A stretch of DNA of 64,000 nt from Croceivirga lutea (GCF_014235875.1 NZ_JACJUK010000005.1:248001-312000), one strand, 5' to 3'. Shown: positions 44,538-54,460, numbered from the stretch's first letter. Notes: a model not told the origin generated them from the letters alone. A program made the numbers and translations.

Positions 44538-45527
44538 ATGAAACGTCGAAAATTTATAAAGAATTCTAGTTTAACAACAGCAGGGATTGCAGCCACTCCG
44601 TTTATAGCCTCTTGTAAAAATGATGTAAAACCAATAGAGGCCACTGCGACTGCAACCCAAGTAAAACCAATTGTTGTATGTACATGGGATTTTAAAAATG
44701 CATCGGCTAAGGCATGGGAAGTTTTAAGCATTGGAGGCAGTGCTCTTGATGCAGTTGAACAAGGTGTGCGCGTAGAAGAAGCCGATATAACTAATGAAAC
44801 GGTTGGTAAAGGCGGACGACCAGATAGAGATGGTAATGTTACATTAGACGCCTGTATAATGGATGCAGCTGGCAATTGTGGGTCTGTAGTTTATTTAAAA
44901 AATATAGCGCATCCGGTTTCTGTTGCCAGAAAAGTTATGGAAGAAACTCCCCACATAATTCTCGCTGGAGAAGGCGCAGAAAAATTTGCGTACGAACAAG
45001 GATTTAAAAAAGAAAATTTACTTACAGAAAGCACAAGAAAACAGTATCAAGAATGGCTAAAAACCTCTGAATACGAAACAATTATTAACATAGAAAACCA
45101 CGACACCATTGGTATGCTAGCCATAGATGAGAATGGAGATTTATCTGGCGCTTGTACAACTAGTGGTATGGCCTATAAATTTGGTGGTCGTGTTGGAGAC
45201 TCGCCTATCATTGGAGCCGGTTTATTTGTAGATAATGAAGTTGGTGCTGCAACGGCTACCGGTGTAGGTGAGGAAGTAATACGAACTGTTGGTAGTTTTT
45301 TAATTGTAGAATTAATGCGCCAAGGTAAAAGTCCGCAAGAGGCCTGTGAAGAAGGTGTAAAACGTATTATGAAGAAAAACGAAGGGCGAAAAGATTTTCA
45401 AATTGGCTTCTTAGCAATAAATAAGAATGGAGAAACCGGTTCATATTGTGTACATCCTGGTTTTACCTATCGTAAATATGATAACAGCGGACATGAGAAC
45501 ATACCTTCTAATAGCTTTTATTCTTAA
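44538..45527 (+). CDS. N4-(beta-N-acetylglucosaminyl)-L-asparaginase (glycosylasparaginase family)
   Basis: This Ntn-hydrolase cleaves the bond between GlcNAc and asparagine, or in some relatives releases other beta-aspartyl groups. The 329 residues begin with a signal (MKRRKFIKNSSLTTAGIAATPFIASC) of twin-arginine style, with a Cys that may serve as lipobox. The autocleavage site is HDTIGM with the nucleophile T190. The second part contains GACTTSGMAYKFGGRVGDSPIIGAG, the binding and stabilising region. Both match the Elizabethkingia enzyme. A role in recycling glycoprotein fragments is plausible. Confidence 0.9.
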   Translation: MKRRKFIKNSSLTTAGIAATPFIASCKNDVKPIEATATATQVKPIVVCTWDFKNASAKAWEVLSIGGSALDAVEQGVRVEEADITNETVGKGGRPDRDGNVTLDACIMDAAGNCGSVVYLKNIAHPVSVARKVMEETPHIILAGEGAEKFAYEQGFKKENLLTESTRKQYQEWLKTSEYETIINIENHDTIGMLAIDENGDLSGACTTSGMAYKFGGRVGDSPIIGAGLFVDNEVGAATATGVGEEVIRTVGSFLIVELMRQGKSPQEACEEGVKRIMKKNEGRKDFQIGFLAINKNGETGSYCVHPGFTYRKYDNSGHENIPSNSFYS

Positions 45528-45623
45528 GGCTATTGCTGTTGGTAACTAAGCTTTCTAAACACCTAAATTGTCTAAGCTTTTCTTTACATTTAGCTTTTAA
45601 CTTACAACTTTTAATTATCTAAG

Positions 45624-48458
45624 ATGTCTGATCAAAAAAGACTATTTCTTTTAGATGCATACGCATTAATATTTAGAGGATATTACGCCTTAATTAAGAA
45701 TCCAAGAATTACTTCATCTGGTATGGATACTTCTGCCATTTATGGTTTTATGAATTCACTTTTTGATGTGATTAAGCGTGAACAACCAGATCATTTAGCA
45801 GTAGCTTTTGATAAAGGAGGAAGCGTAGAGCGTACAGAAATGTTTGGAGAATATAAAGCTAACAGAGATGAAACACCAGAAGCTATACGAATAGCTGTAC
45901 CTTATATTCAAGACATCTTAAAGGCTATGAAGATTCCTGTTGTGGAATTAGAAGGGTATGAAGCAGATGATTTAATAGGAACCCTAGCTAAACAGGCCGA
46001 AAAAGAAGGCTATAAAACTTTTATGGTTACCCCAGACAAAGATTTTGGGCAATTGGTTTCCGAAAACATTTTTATGTATAGACCTGCCAGAATGGGTAAT
46101 GGTATTGAGATATGGGGAATTCCTGAAATTCAAAAGCGCTTTGGTGTAAAAAGACCTGAGCAGGTTATAGATTACTTAGGCATGATGGGTGATGCCAGCG
46201 ACAACATTCCTGGTTTACCTGGGGTTGGTGACAAAACCGCTAAAAAATTCTTAGAACAGTTTGATTCTTTAGAAGGTTTATTAGCCAATACAGACCAGTT
46301 AAAAGGTAAAATGAAAGAGAAAGTTGAAGCTAATGCTGAGCTAGGACGATTATCGCGAAAACTGGCCGAAATAAAAACTGACTGCGAGGTAACTTTTGAC
46401 CCAGAAGACTTTGAAATGTGTGAACCAGATGCTGAAAAGGTTCAAGAAATTTTTGAAAGTTTAGAGTTTAGAAGATTAAAAGAGCAGTTCATTAAAATTT
46501 TCTCTGGCGAGGCAGCTACTACAGCTCAAGTTACCAGTACAAAAACGGCTAAAGAAGAAGCTAAGGTTGCTGGCAGTGGGCAGTTCACTTTATTTGGCGG
46601 AAATCCGGCAGATGCTGCTGCCACTATAAAAGATGTAAACAGTAGAAAAACCATTGCCGATGTTAGTCACTTGTATCAATTAGTTAAAGAAGGAATGGCA
46701 ACAGAGTTGTTTATTAAAAACTTAATGAGTCAACCTTCTGTTTGTTTTGATACTGAAACCACAAGTATTAATCCGTTAGAAGCAGAACTAGTTGGTATAG
46801 CATTTTCATGGTCTGCTGGCAAAGGTTATTACATGGCATTCCCTGAAGATAAAAGTGAAGCCATGCAACTAATCGAAAAACTTCGCCCGTTTTTTGAAGC
46901 TGAGGAAATCGAAAAAATAGGTCAAAATTTGAAGTATGATATTAAGGTGCTTCAAAACTATAACATCAATGTCAAGGGTGAATTATTTGATACCATGTTG
47001 GCACATTACCTCATCAATCCAGATATGAGACATAATATGGATGTTCTGGCAGAAACCTATTTAAATTACACTCCAGTTTCCATAACAGAATTGATAGGCA
47101 AAAAAGGAAAGAATCAGCTTAGCATGCGCCAAGTTCCTATAGAAAAACAAACAGAATATGCGGTCGAAGATGCCGATATTACCTACCAGTTAGCGCAACA
47201 TTTTAGACCAGAACTCAAAGAAGCAAACACTACAAAACTTTTTGAAGAAATTGAAGTTCCATTACTAAGAGTTTTGGCAGCCATGGAACAAGAAGGCATT
47301 AATCTTGATCAAGAATTTCTCAACAAACTTTCCGTTGAATTAGATACTGATATTAAATCATTGGAAACTAATATTTACGAACAAGCAGGAGAAGAATTTA
47401 ATATTGGTTCCCCAAAACAATTGGGAGAAATCTTATTTGGAAAAATGAAGTTGGTAGACAAGCCTAAGAAAACCAAAACTGGTCAATTTTCAACTTCTGA
47501 AGATGTACTTTCCTATTTAGCTAAAGACCATGAGATAATAAAGAATGTTTTAGATTATCGTGGATTAGCTAAACTCAAAAGCACTTATGTTGATGCGTTG
47601 CCAAATGAGGTTCAAAAAGAAACAGGTAGGGTGCATACAGATTATATGCAAACCGTGGCCGCAACTGGTAGATTAAGTAGCAACAACCCCAATCTACAAA
47701 ACATTCCTATACGTACAGAACGTGGTAGGCAGGTAAGAAAAGCATTTATTCCTAGAGATGAAAACTATGTGCTATTAGCTGCGGATTATTCACAAATTGA
47801 ATTGCGAATTATTGCTGCTTTAAGTGAAGAAAACACCATGATTTCAGCATTTAAAAATGGAGAAGATATTCATGCATCTACAGCTTCAAAAGTCTTTAAT
47901 GTACCTATTAATGAAGTTACCCGTGAACAACGTAGTAATGCCAAAACTGTAAACTTTGGAATTATCTATGGGGTTTCTGCTTTTGGTTTAAGCAATCAAA
48001 CAGATTTATCTAGAACCGAAGCTAAAGAGCTTATAGAGACCTACTACAAAACCTACCCAAAGCTTAGAAACTATATGAGCGACCAAGTAGAATTTGCTCG
48101 TGAAAATGGTTATGTACAAACAGTTTTAAGAAGACGTAGATATCTTAAAGACATAAATTCAGGCAACCAAGTAGTGCGCGGAGCTGCAGAACGTAATGCG
48201 GTTAATGCACCTATACAAGGTAGTGCTGCTGACATCATAAAAATTGCTATGATTAACATTCACAATAAGTTAACTAAAGGGAATTATAAAACCAAAATGT
48301 TATTACAAGTACATGATGAATTGGTTTTTGATTGCCATAAAGACGAGTTGGATGAAATGAAAACATTAATTAAGCACGAAATGGAAAATGCCTATAAAAT
48401 GGATGTCCCCTTAGATGTAGAAGTTGGTGTAGGACAAAATTGGCTAGAAGCGCATTAA
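45624..48458 (+). CDS. polA: DNA polymerase I
   Basis: The 944-residue enzyme fills gaps and removes RNA primers. The 5'-3' exonuclease domain (1-~290) has LFLLDAYALIFRGYYAL and LEGYEADDLIGTLA. The 3'-5' exonuclease appears active: CFDTETTSINPLEAELVGIAFSW (Asp/Glu pair), QNLKYDIKVL and EYAVEDADITYQL. The polymerase domain has DYSQIELRIIAALSEE, RRRRYLKDIN and VHDELVFDC. Start at ATG 45624, 96 bases after the asparaginase. A clear terminator follows. Confidence 0.97.
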   Translation: MSDQKRLFLLDAYALIFRGYYALIKNPRITSSGMDTSAIYGFMNSLFDVIKREQPDHLAVAFDKGGSVERTEMFGEYKANRDETPEAIRIAVPYIQDILKAMKIPVVELEGYEADDLIGTLAKQAEKEGYKTFMVTPDKDFGQLVSENIFMYRPARMGNGIEIWGIPEIQKRFGVKRPEQVIDYLGMMGDASDNIPGLPGVGDKTAKKFLEQFDSLEGLLANTDQLKGKMKEKVEANAELGRLSRKLAEIKTDCEVTFDPEDFEMCEPDAEKVQEIFESLEFRRLKEQFIKIFSGEAATTAQVTSTKTAKEEAKVAGSGQFTLFGGNPADAAATIKDVNSRKTIADVSHLYQLVKEGMATELFIKNLMSQPSVCFDTETTSINPLEAELVGIAFSWSAGKGYYMAFPEDKSEAMQLIEKLRPFFEAEEIEKIGQNLKYDIKVLQNYNINVKGELFDTMLAHYLINPDMRHNMDVLAETYLNYTPVSITELIGKKGKNQLSMRQVPIEKQTEYAVEDADITYQLAQHFRPELKEANTTKLFEEIEVPLLRVLAAMEQEGINLDQEFLNKLSVELDTDIKSLETNIYEQAGEEFNIGSPKQLGEILFGKMKLVDKPKKTKTGQFSTSEDVLSYLAKDHEIIKNVLDYRGLAKLKSTYVDALPNEVQKETGRVHTDYMQTVAATGRLSSNNPNLQNIPIRTERGRQVRKAFIPRDENYVLLAADYSQIELRIIAALSEENTMISAFKNGEDIHASTASKVFNVPINEVTREQRSNAKTVNFGIIYGVSAFGLSNQTDLSRTEAKELIETYYKTYPKLRNYMSDQVEFARENGYVQTVLRRRRYLKDINSGNQVVRGAAERNAVNAPIQGSAADIIKIAMINIHNKLTKGNYKTKMLLQVHDELVFDCHKDELDEMKTLIKHEMENAYKMDVPLDVEVGVGQNWLEAH

Positions 48459-48463
48459 AAAAG

Positions 48464-48490
48464 AAAAGCACCTTAAAAAGGTGCTTTTTT
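48464..48490 (+). terminator. Intrinsic terminator of polA
   Basis: The arms AAAAGCACCTT and AAGGTGCTTTT pair perfectly across three bases and are followed by TT on the plus strand. It begins five bases past the polA stop. Because it is symmetrical it may also serve the minus-strand gene that ends at 48509. Confidence 0.85.
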
Positions 48491-48508
48491 AGTTCTATTA
48501 ATTTGCTA

Positions 48509-49063
48509 TTAAAAACTACTAACTAGACGCGGCGTTCTTTTCTGATTTCGCTTGAAAAGATTGGTAAATGGATTGAAAAAGCTTGTCCATTTAAATGAGG
48601 GCAAATCAAACCAAATTTTAAATTTCTGAGCTACTTCTTTTTGAACTACCAAGTCATTTTTAATTTTAAAATCTACGCTTGAAAGCTCAGATATTTTTTC
48701 AATATCACCGTTAATATACACTGCGTTATTGTTGTCGTTTTCAACATAAAACCGTAGTGTTTGATACACCCCAACAGGTAAGTTAATTTCTTCTAATGTT
48801 TTTATAAAAAACCCATTAGACATACCTTTTACTACTAAGATTTCTGGGCTTTCAAATGTTTGAATAGTATGTTCTTTGCCATGTTCATCAATTGCCACAA
48901 AGTGCTTTAAATTAAGTTGCAATTGTGCCACATTATTGTTTAAGAGTTTACTATTGGTTAAGGTAATTTCTTTACTATTTTTATCATAGCCATAGTAAAC
49001 ATCTAAGCTAAAAGTTGAAGCTGGCCACGACCAAATTATTGGATATACTTTTCTATTTTTCAT
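48509..49063 (-). CDS. Hypothetical protein, weakly DUF4382-like
   Basis: The 184-residue product is soluble, with no signal peptide and no membrane segment. It is mostly short beta-strands, and the stretch EEINLPVGVYQTLRFYVENDNNNAVY followed by a downstream FKIWFDLP resembles the core of DUF4382 proteins, which are normally secreted. The last 25 residues are basic (LFKRNQKRTPRLVSS). I do not recognise a function. It is convergent with polA and lies 161 bases downstream of the TonB receptor. It could be the last gene of that cluster or a separate gene. Confidence 0.55.
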   Translation of the reverse strand: MKNRKVYPIIWSWPASTFSLDVYYGYDKNSKEITLTNSKLLNNNVAQLQLNLKHFVAIDEHGKEHTIQTFESPEILVVKGMSNGFFIKTLEEINLPVGVYQTLRFYVENDNNNAVYINGDIEKISELSSVDFKIKNDLVVQKEVAQKFKIWFDLPSFKWTSFFNPFTNLFKRNQKRTPRLVSSF

Positions 49064-49224
49064 AATTACTTAATTCAATAATCCAATGCAAAATTGAAAA
49101 AGAATACTATGAAGGATAACTATTGAATTGTCTAATTTATGTGCTAAATTACCTTTATAAGTATCAATTTTACTTTTATTAAGACAATTTAAGATATTGT
49201 TGTGTATTCAACAGAAGACATCAA

Positions 49225-51669
49225 TCACTCAAATACAAAATTATAAGTTAATGAGAACAATGGACTATTCATTAAAGCTAATTCATAAGTACCTAGCGGA
49301 CTCCCCAAAAAGACATCAGAATCCACATTGGCTTGCCTTTGTGCATAATACAGATTAAAAGGGTTTTTTCTTCCGTAGAGATTGTACACGGTAAAAGTCC
49401 AATCCCCCACCCATCTTTTCTTTAATTTTTTGCTGTATTTAATTTTCCATGATAAATCTAAACGATGATATGGCCTTAATCTAGCATTATTTCTTTCAAT
49501 GAAAATAGGCACATCAATATCATCAATACTAAAAATACTATTTGGTGCAGTATAGGGTCTACCTGTCTGATATGTAAAATTAAAGCTCCAAGTATGAAAT
49601 TTCTCTCCTTCATAATTCATAGTAGCATTTAACACATGTGGTCGGTCAAAATCAGATGGATACCATTGATTATTATTTATTCTATTTACTAGGCTTTCAT
49701 TTTCTGAACGCATAAAACTTCTAGACCAAGTATAATTAAACCATCCATTAAACCTACCTAGTGGTTTATTTAAGCTAAATTCAATACCGTAAGCTTTACC
49801 GTCACCTTGAACTACATCTTGTTCTAAAAATTCTTGTAAAAAGAAATCTGCACCAGGCTTATAGGTTAGATTATTTCTAATTGCCCTATAATAACCTTCA
49901 ATACCTATTTCAATATTACCATCATCATAACTCTTATAAATTCCTAGTCCATAATTATCACTCTCTTGTGGTCTAACGTATGGGTCTGTTGTTTTCCATC
50001 TAGAAGTTGGTAAAGGTGTGGTCGTATTATACACATTCTGTAAATATTGAAAGATTCGTGCATAACTTGCTTTAATTGATGATGTTTCATTAAAGGTATA
50101 ACTTAAGCCTAACCTCGGCTCAAACCCTCCATAAGAGTTAACTTTTTCACCACTTTCAAAGCTTATTGTGCTCACCTGATTTTCACCTGTTTCATTATAA
50201 ATAGCTTGTTCAAACGGACCATTAAGTTGAAAATGAGTGTAACGCGCTCCTACAGAAAGTGACAAATTTGAAAACGGTTTAAACTCAGTATTTACAAAAC
50301 CAGAAATTTCAAAACTATTCTCTGGAGTTAAACTCACAGGATTTATTGAATTACCTAAACCAGGATTTAAAGTTCCTGGAAATATTTTGTAATTATTAAT
50401 TTGTAATCCTCCATAATAACTAAAATTATCATTTACTTGGTTAGCATATTCTGAAAGTAAGCTTGAATATTTAATATTAGATTCAAATTGCACTTTGTTA
50501 TCATTACCAACTTCGGGGAATATAGTTTTTGGTTTATAATCGGAGTGAACCAAAACTGTTTTTAAATTAGCCTCATCCGAAAAAGAATGAATCCAACCCA
50601 ATGTTCCATTAAGAGTTAAAAAATCATATTGATTATTCTCAGCATTGATATTTTCAACTTTAGACACCAAATCAATTTGATAAAAATCTTTACTTAGAAA
50701 ACCTGTCAAATACAATTGGTCATTTTCTGTTGGTAAGTATAAAAGTTTTAAGGTACTATCATAGAATCTCGCCTTAGTATCCTTTAATCGTTCTGAAAAA
50801 ATAGGTAGCAAAAAATCTGTAAAACCTACCCTACCACCCACAGAAAGCAGCAATTTTTCTTTTATTAAAGGAGTTTCGACCATGAGTCTACTAGAAACTA
50901 ATCCTATACCACCAGTAATTCTTGTTTTATCTACATAAGGACTTTTAACCTTTACATCTAAAACTGATGCTACACGACCTCCATATCTAGCCGGAATATT
51001 TGCCCTATACAAATCAACGGAAGAAACCATGTCTGGAGTAAATACCGAAAAAAGACCAAATAAATGAGTGGGATTAAAAACAGGTGCATAATCATATAAA
51101 ATTAAATTTTGGTCTAAAGAACCTCCTCGAATTGAAAGTCCGTTACTAATTTCTCCAGCATTATTAACTCCCGCAAGTAAAGTCATTCCTCTTAAAACAT
51201 CCAACTCTCCTAGTGCTGCAGGAATTTTTTTAAGTTCCTTGGAACTTAATTGTACTACCCCCATTTGAGGTCTCTCTATACGTTCGGTTACATTACGAGC
51301 CGTTAAAACTACTTCCGATAATTCTTCTTCTTGTTCTTTAAGTGAAATCCGAAAGAATTTATTATCATTTAAATCAACTTGAAGTGTTTCTTCTTTGTAC
51401 CCCAAATAAGAAATAACAATTACATAATTATCAGCATCTAATACCTTTGAGAACTGTCCATTTTTTTTAGTTACACCTCCACAATTACATGGGGTAATGG
51501 CCACTTGCGCATCTTGCAGTGGTATTCTTCTAGCTTCATCAAAAACACTAATAATCAAAGTAAATTTTTTACTTTCTTGTGACCAAGAAGTGCCAGATAT
51601 CACTAGCAATAGTAAAACTACTATTTTATAAAATGTAGGTTTTATACTAAGTACTAATTGTCTTGCCAT
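49225..51669 (-). CDS. TonB-dependent outer-membrane receptor with carboxypeptidase-regulatory-like N-terminal domain
   Basis: The 814-residue protein is an outer-membrane importer of an unknown ligand. A signal peptide (YKIVVLLLLVISGTSWSQ) is followed by a CarbopepD_reg-like domain with the motif LQDAQVAITPCNCGGVTKKNG. The plug domain (about 125-230) contains GVVQLSSKELKKIPAALGELDVLRGMT and ISNGLSIRGGSLDQNLILYD. The barrel ends in a typical C-terminal strand (FSLTYNFVFE). It overlaps the preceding DUF4249 gene by 16 bases, so the two are almost certainly translated together. No SusD-type gene is adjacent. Confidence 0.9.
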   Translation of the reverse strand: MARQLVLSIKPTFYKIVVLLLLVISGTSWSQESKKFTLIISVFDEARRIPLQDAQVAITPCNCGGVTKKNGQFSKVLDADNYVIVISYLGYKEETLQVDLNDNKFFRISLKEQEEELSEVVLTARNVTERIERPQMGVVQLSSKELKKIPAALGELDVLRGMTLLAGVNNAGEISNGLSIRGGSLDQNLILYDYAPVFNPTHLFGLFSVFTPDMVSSVDLYRANIPARYGGRVASVLDVKVKSPYVDKTRITGGIGLVSSRLMVETPLIKEKLLLSVGGRVGFTDFLLPIFSERLKDTKARFYDSTLKLLYLPTENDQLYLTGFLSKDFYQIDLVSKVENINAENNQYDFLTLNGTLGWIHSFSDEANLKTVLVHSDYKPKTIFPEVGNDNKVQFESNIKYSSLLSEYANQVNDNFSYYGGLQINNYKIFPGTLNPGLGNSINPVSLTPENSFEISGFVNTEFKPFSNLSLSVGARYTHFQLNGPFEQAIYNETGENQVSTISFESGEKVNSYGGFEPRLGLSYTFNETSSIKASYARIFQYLQNVYNTTTPLPTSRWKTTDPYVRPQESDNYGLGIYKSYDDGNIEIGIEGYYRAIRNNLTYKPGADFFLQEFLEQDVVQGDGKAYGIEFSLNKPLGRFNGWFNYTWSRSFMRSENESLVNRINNNQWYPSDFDRPHVLNATMNYEGEKFHTWSFNFTYQTGRPYTAPNSIFSIDDIDVPIFIERNNARLRPYHRLDLSWKIKYSKKLKKRWVGDWTFTVYNLYGRKNPFNLYYAQRQANVDSDVFLGSPLGTYELALMNSPLFSLTYNFVFE

Positions 51670-52787
51670 TCTGGTGGTGCTATTGCGGTTCTATATTTAG
51701 ATTCTGAGCATAGAGCGCTTATTGTAGGCGGCGGAGGTAAAGGTGACATTAGTGTTGGTTCTATACTTAATGGATAGGTGGTTTCTAATTGATTTTCTTC
51801 TATTTCTGTCCTATCCACAAATAAATACCGTTGTGAGGTGGCAACCGCAGTAAATCTACCAAAAACAAAATCTTCATCGTCATTTGGATTGAACATATTA
51901 CCCAAAAGAGGTGCTGCCGGTGGTGCATTTACCCCTCTATTATTTTCAACCAAGTCTTTAAGTGTTTTATAATACCTATAGGCAGAAGAATTAATGGTAT
52001 ATAAATTAACCTCAACAACCATATCTTGTTTGGTGTATAACAAGGCATTACCAACAATAAAATTTTGAATTTCATTTCCATTCACAAATTCATCTTGTAA
52101 AATAGAAACGTTTTCAGGGTATCTAATTCGCCAGCATTGAGATTCACAGGGATAGTCATAATAAGGAGCTAAACCAGCTAAGTTTTGAGGAAGTCGTTGG
52201 CATTCTTCATCTCTGTAATACCCTTCAAAACAACGTTCACAAATCTCTAAATTTTCAAATGTTCTAAATGTTAGATAGTAATTATTACCCTCAGAAGGCG
52301 GGTCTGTAAAAGTAGCCTGGATACGATGACCAGGCACAAAACTTGGTCCAAAAATAGTTTCTCTAAACTCTAATTCCGGATTGTAATTAACAGAAATTTC
52401 GCTAATGGGTACCACTTCTCTAACAGTCTCTACTTTTGATTCATAGGTTTTACCATTTGGCATTAAAATTCTAATTCTATATTGTTCGCCCACGTTTACT
52501 GCAAAATCTCTTGGCAACAGATAAGATTCTTTAATTTCATTTAATTCTTGTGTGGCACCAGTGGATACATTTTCCACAGTAACTCTAGCCCCTTGAACAA
52601 AGTTTACTCTATATACCCCAAATTCAATAGCAGATTCATTAATTGAAACAAAAGAGGCACCAGGTTCCGTTGAAATAATACCTTCCACAAAAACAAGACC
52701 CGGCACTAACTCAAATTCAGGCGGTACGGGTTCTACGCATTGCCAAAATAGAATAGGCAATAAAAATATTAGGAAAGTATTTTTCAT
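51654..52787 (-). CDS. DUF4249 lipoprotein partnered with the TonB receptor
   Basis: The 377-residue protein starts MKNTFLIFLLPILFWQC, a lipoprotein signal with Cys17 as lipobox cysteine. A longer reading from 52817 begins with TTG and is not used. The body starts with EPVPPEFELVPGLVFVEGIISTEPGASFVSI, typical of DUF4249. A central section is unusually Cys-rich (CERC, EECQ, YPCESQCWR). DUF4249 proteins are often encoded next to TonB receptors in Bacteroidota, and one idea is that they help capture ligand at the cell surface, but no function is proven. It is first in the two-gene unit. Confidence 0.85.
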   Translation of the reverse strand: MKNTFLIFLLPILFWQCVEPVPPEFELVPGLVFVEGIISTEPGASFVSINESAIEFGVYRVNFVQGARVTVENVSTGATQELNEIKESYLLPRDFAVNVGEQYRIRILMPNGKTYESKVETVREVVPISEISVNYNPELEFRETIFGPSFVPGHRIQATFTDPPSEGNNYYLTFRTFENLEICERCFEGYYRDEECQRLPQNLAGLAPYYDYPCESQCWRIRYPENVSILQDEFVNGNEIQNFIVGNALLYTKQDMVVEVNLYTINSSAYRYYKTLKDLVENNRGVNAPPAAPLLGNMFNPNDDEDFVFGRFTAVATSQRYLFVDRTEIEENQLETTYPLSIEPTLMSPLPPPPTISALCSESKYRTAIAPPEWQDN

Positions 52788-52933
52788 TTTTTGATTGGTC
52801 AGTAACAAGATAATCAATTAGTTGGTATAGTTTTTTAACAACTCATAAATAAATAGCGCTAAAGCCAAGTCCTAAGCACTAAACTTAACTGAGAATTGTA
52901 TTTACACTAATAGAAAAATAGTACCTTACCAAC

Positions 52934-53917
52934 ATGAAAATTAATGTAACCTTTTTGTGGTTATTTCTTGCACTATCTGGTTTAATGAACTGTTCCAGCG
53001 ATAATGAAATTGCTGCTGAAGAAGCAACTCCAAATTCTTCTGAAAATACAGAAGAAATCGCAAATCCCAACGGAGAACGTTACATTTCTGAAGTTTTTGA
53101 TGATTATACGGTGACCACAGATATTGAATTTGCCACGGTAGTTAATGCAGATAATGAAGAAGAAACGTTACGTCTAGATTTTTATGAACCAGAAGGCGAC
53201 ATAGAAACTGCTAGACCATTAATAGTATTTGCACATGGAGGGGGTCTTATAAGAGGTGATAAAGAGGAGGGCGTTTTTTTAGCGCCTTTATTTTGCAAAT
53301 CGGGGTATACTGTAGCTTCAATAAATTATAGATTAGCCAATTCACAAGCCAATAGCGCTGTAATGCTTACAGGACTAATAGATGCTGTGAATGATATGAA
53401 AGCGGCAGTTCGTTTTTTAAAAGAAAGAAAAGATGAATTCAGAATTGATTCAAACCAAATAACTATTGGTGGTACATCTGCTGGTGCCTTTCTAGCATTG
53501 CATTACGGCTATGTAGAAAGTGGTCAAGAGCTGGCTGAAATTGCAGGCATGCCAATTTTAACCTACTTCAATGAAAATGGAGGATTAGAAGGTAATTCAG
53601 GAAATTCAGGTTCCGCTTTTCCCGTAAAAGCAGTTTTTAATTTTGCTGGAGCTTTAGCAAATTCTTCTTTGTTAGATGAAAATGAAGCGCCTATATTTAG
53701 TGCTCACGGCACAGCTGATGATACGGTGCCATATGAAAGAGGTGAAGCTGATGAAAGTGGCATTCAAACTGAAGGTTCCAAACTCATACACGACAGAGCC
53801 AATGAAGTGGGTGTAACTAATAAATTAATTACTATACCTAACGGTTCTCATAATGTTGTAGGTGAGTGTAGCAACTGCTTAGAAGAATTACGTGCTTTTT
53901 TGTTTGAGCAACAGTAA
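52934..53917 (+). CDS. Alpha/beta hydrolase (carboxylesterase-type) lipoprotein
   Basis: The 327-residue protein has a lipoprotein signal with Cys20 (ALSGLMNCSSD). The alpha/beta hydrolase core shows an oxyanion-hole motif HGGG (101-104), the nucleophile in GGTSAG (S182), the acid in HGTADDTVP (D262/263) and the His in NGSHNVVG (H306). The pattern is that of the BD-FAE/Hormone-sensitive-lipase-like esterases. It may act on acylated sugars or other esters at the outer surface or in the periplasm. It is a lone gene, divergent from the DUF4249 gene by 146 bases, and 3 bases from the convergent marR gene. Confidence 0.88.
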   Translation: MKINVTFLWLFLALSGLMNCSSDNEIAAEEATPNSSENTEEIANPNGERYISEVFDDYTVTTDIEFATVVNADNEEETLRLDFYEPEGDIETARPLIVFAHGGGLIRGDKEEGVFLAPLFCKSGYTVASINYRLANSQANSAVMLTGLIDAVNDMKAAVRFLKERKDEFRIDSNQITIGGTSAGAFLALHYGYVESGQELAEIAGMPILTYFNENGGLEGNSGNSGSAFPVKAVFNFAGALANSSLLDENEAPIFSAHGTADDTVPYERGEADESGIQTEGSKLIHDRANEVGVTNKLITIPNGSHNVVGECSNCLEELRAFLFEQQ

Positions 53918-53920
53918 TTA

Positions 53921-54364
53921 CTATTCCAAATAATTATCACCTACTTGGTCTAAAACTTTTAAAAAGGTATCAAAGTCTTCTTTTTGAATATTCTTAACGG
54001 CAAGTTTTCTAAGTTCTTTTCCATGAGGTAACACTAAATCAATTACTTCTTGTCCAGATTGGGTTAACTCTAGTTTAAATCGTTTTAAGTCACCTTCAAA
54101 CCTAGATTTAGTTAACCAGCCTTTTTTCTCTAGCTTTCCTATAACGCGTGAAATAGTAGCTCTATTTCTAAAATTAGATTGTACAATTTCACGTTGAGAA
54201 GCTTCATCGCCCAACACATAAACCTGATGTAAAATCACCCATTGTTCTATAGTCATATCTACATCTAAACTTAAAAACAGGCGCAAATAAGCATCTTGTA
54301 TTTTACGTAGTACTAAGTCTAAATGTAACCCTATCCCCTGTATTTCATCAATTTTATTGAGCAT
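53921..54364 (-). CDS. MarR family transcriptional regulator
   Basis: The 147-residue protein has the winged-helix core WVILHQVYVLGDEASQREIVQSNFRNRATISRVIGKLEKKGWLTKSRFEGDLKRFKLELTQSGQEV, in which ATISRVIGKLEKKGW is the recognition helix region. It faces away from the hpd operon across 135 bases that contain two palindromes, one overlapping the -7 element of hpd. By analogy with other MarR proteins it likely represses hpd until an aromatic metabolite binds. The ligand is unknown. Confidence 0.9.
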   Translation of the reverse strand: MLNKIDEIQGIGLHLDLVLRKIQDAYLRLFLSLDVDMTIEQWVILHQVYVLGDEASQREIVQSNFRNRATISRVIGKLEKKGWLTKSRFEGDLKRFKLELTQSGQEVIDLVLPHGKELRKLAVKNIQKEDFDTFLKVLDQVGDNYLE

Positions 54365-54423
54365 ACCAATAACCTAAAATCAACAATGGCTTAATATATC
54401 ATAATTAACTTAAAATTCGCTTT

Positions 54424-54437
54424 CGAAAACGTTATCG
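54424..54437. promoter_or_regulatory. Near-perfect palindrome upstream of hpd (second operator candidate)
   Basis: CGAAAACGTTATCG matches its reverse complement at 12 of 14 positions. Its centre (ACGT) and CG ends resemble LacI-family operators. It lies at the expected -33 position of hpd, which has no TTTG. A related CGAAAAC follows as a direct repeat at 54436. Confidence 0.4.
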
Positions 54438-54452
54438 AAAACAAATATTTAT

Positions 54453-54460
54453 TATTTTTG
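54453..54460 (+). promoter_or_regulatory. -7 element of the hpd operon promoter
   Basis: TATTTTTG matches TAnnTTTG exactly, 39 bases before the hpd start. No TTTG is present at the -33 position, which instead carries the CGAAAACGTTATCG palindrome. Confidence 0.55.
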
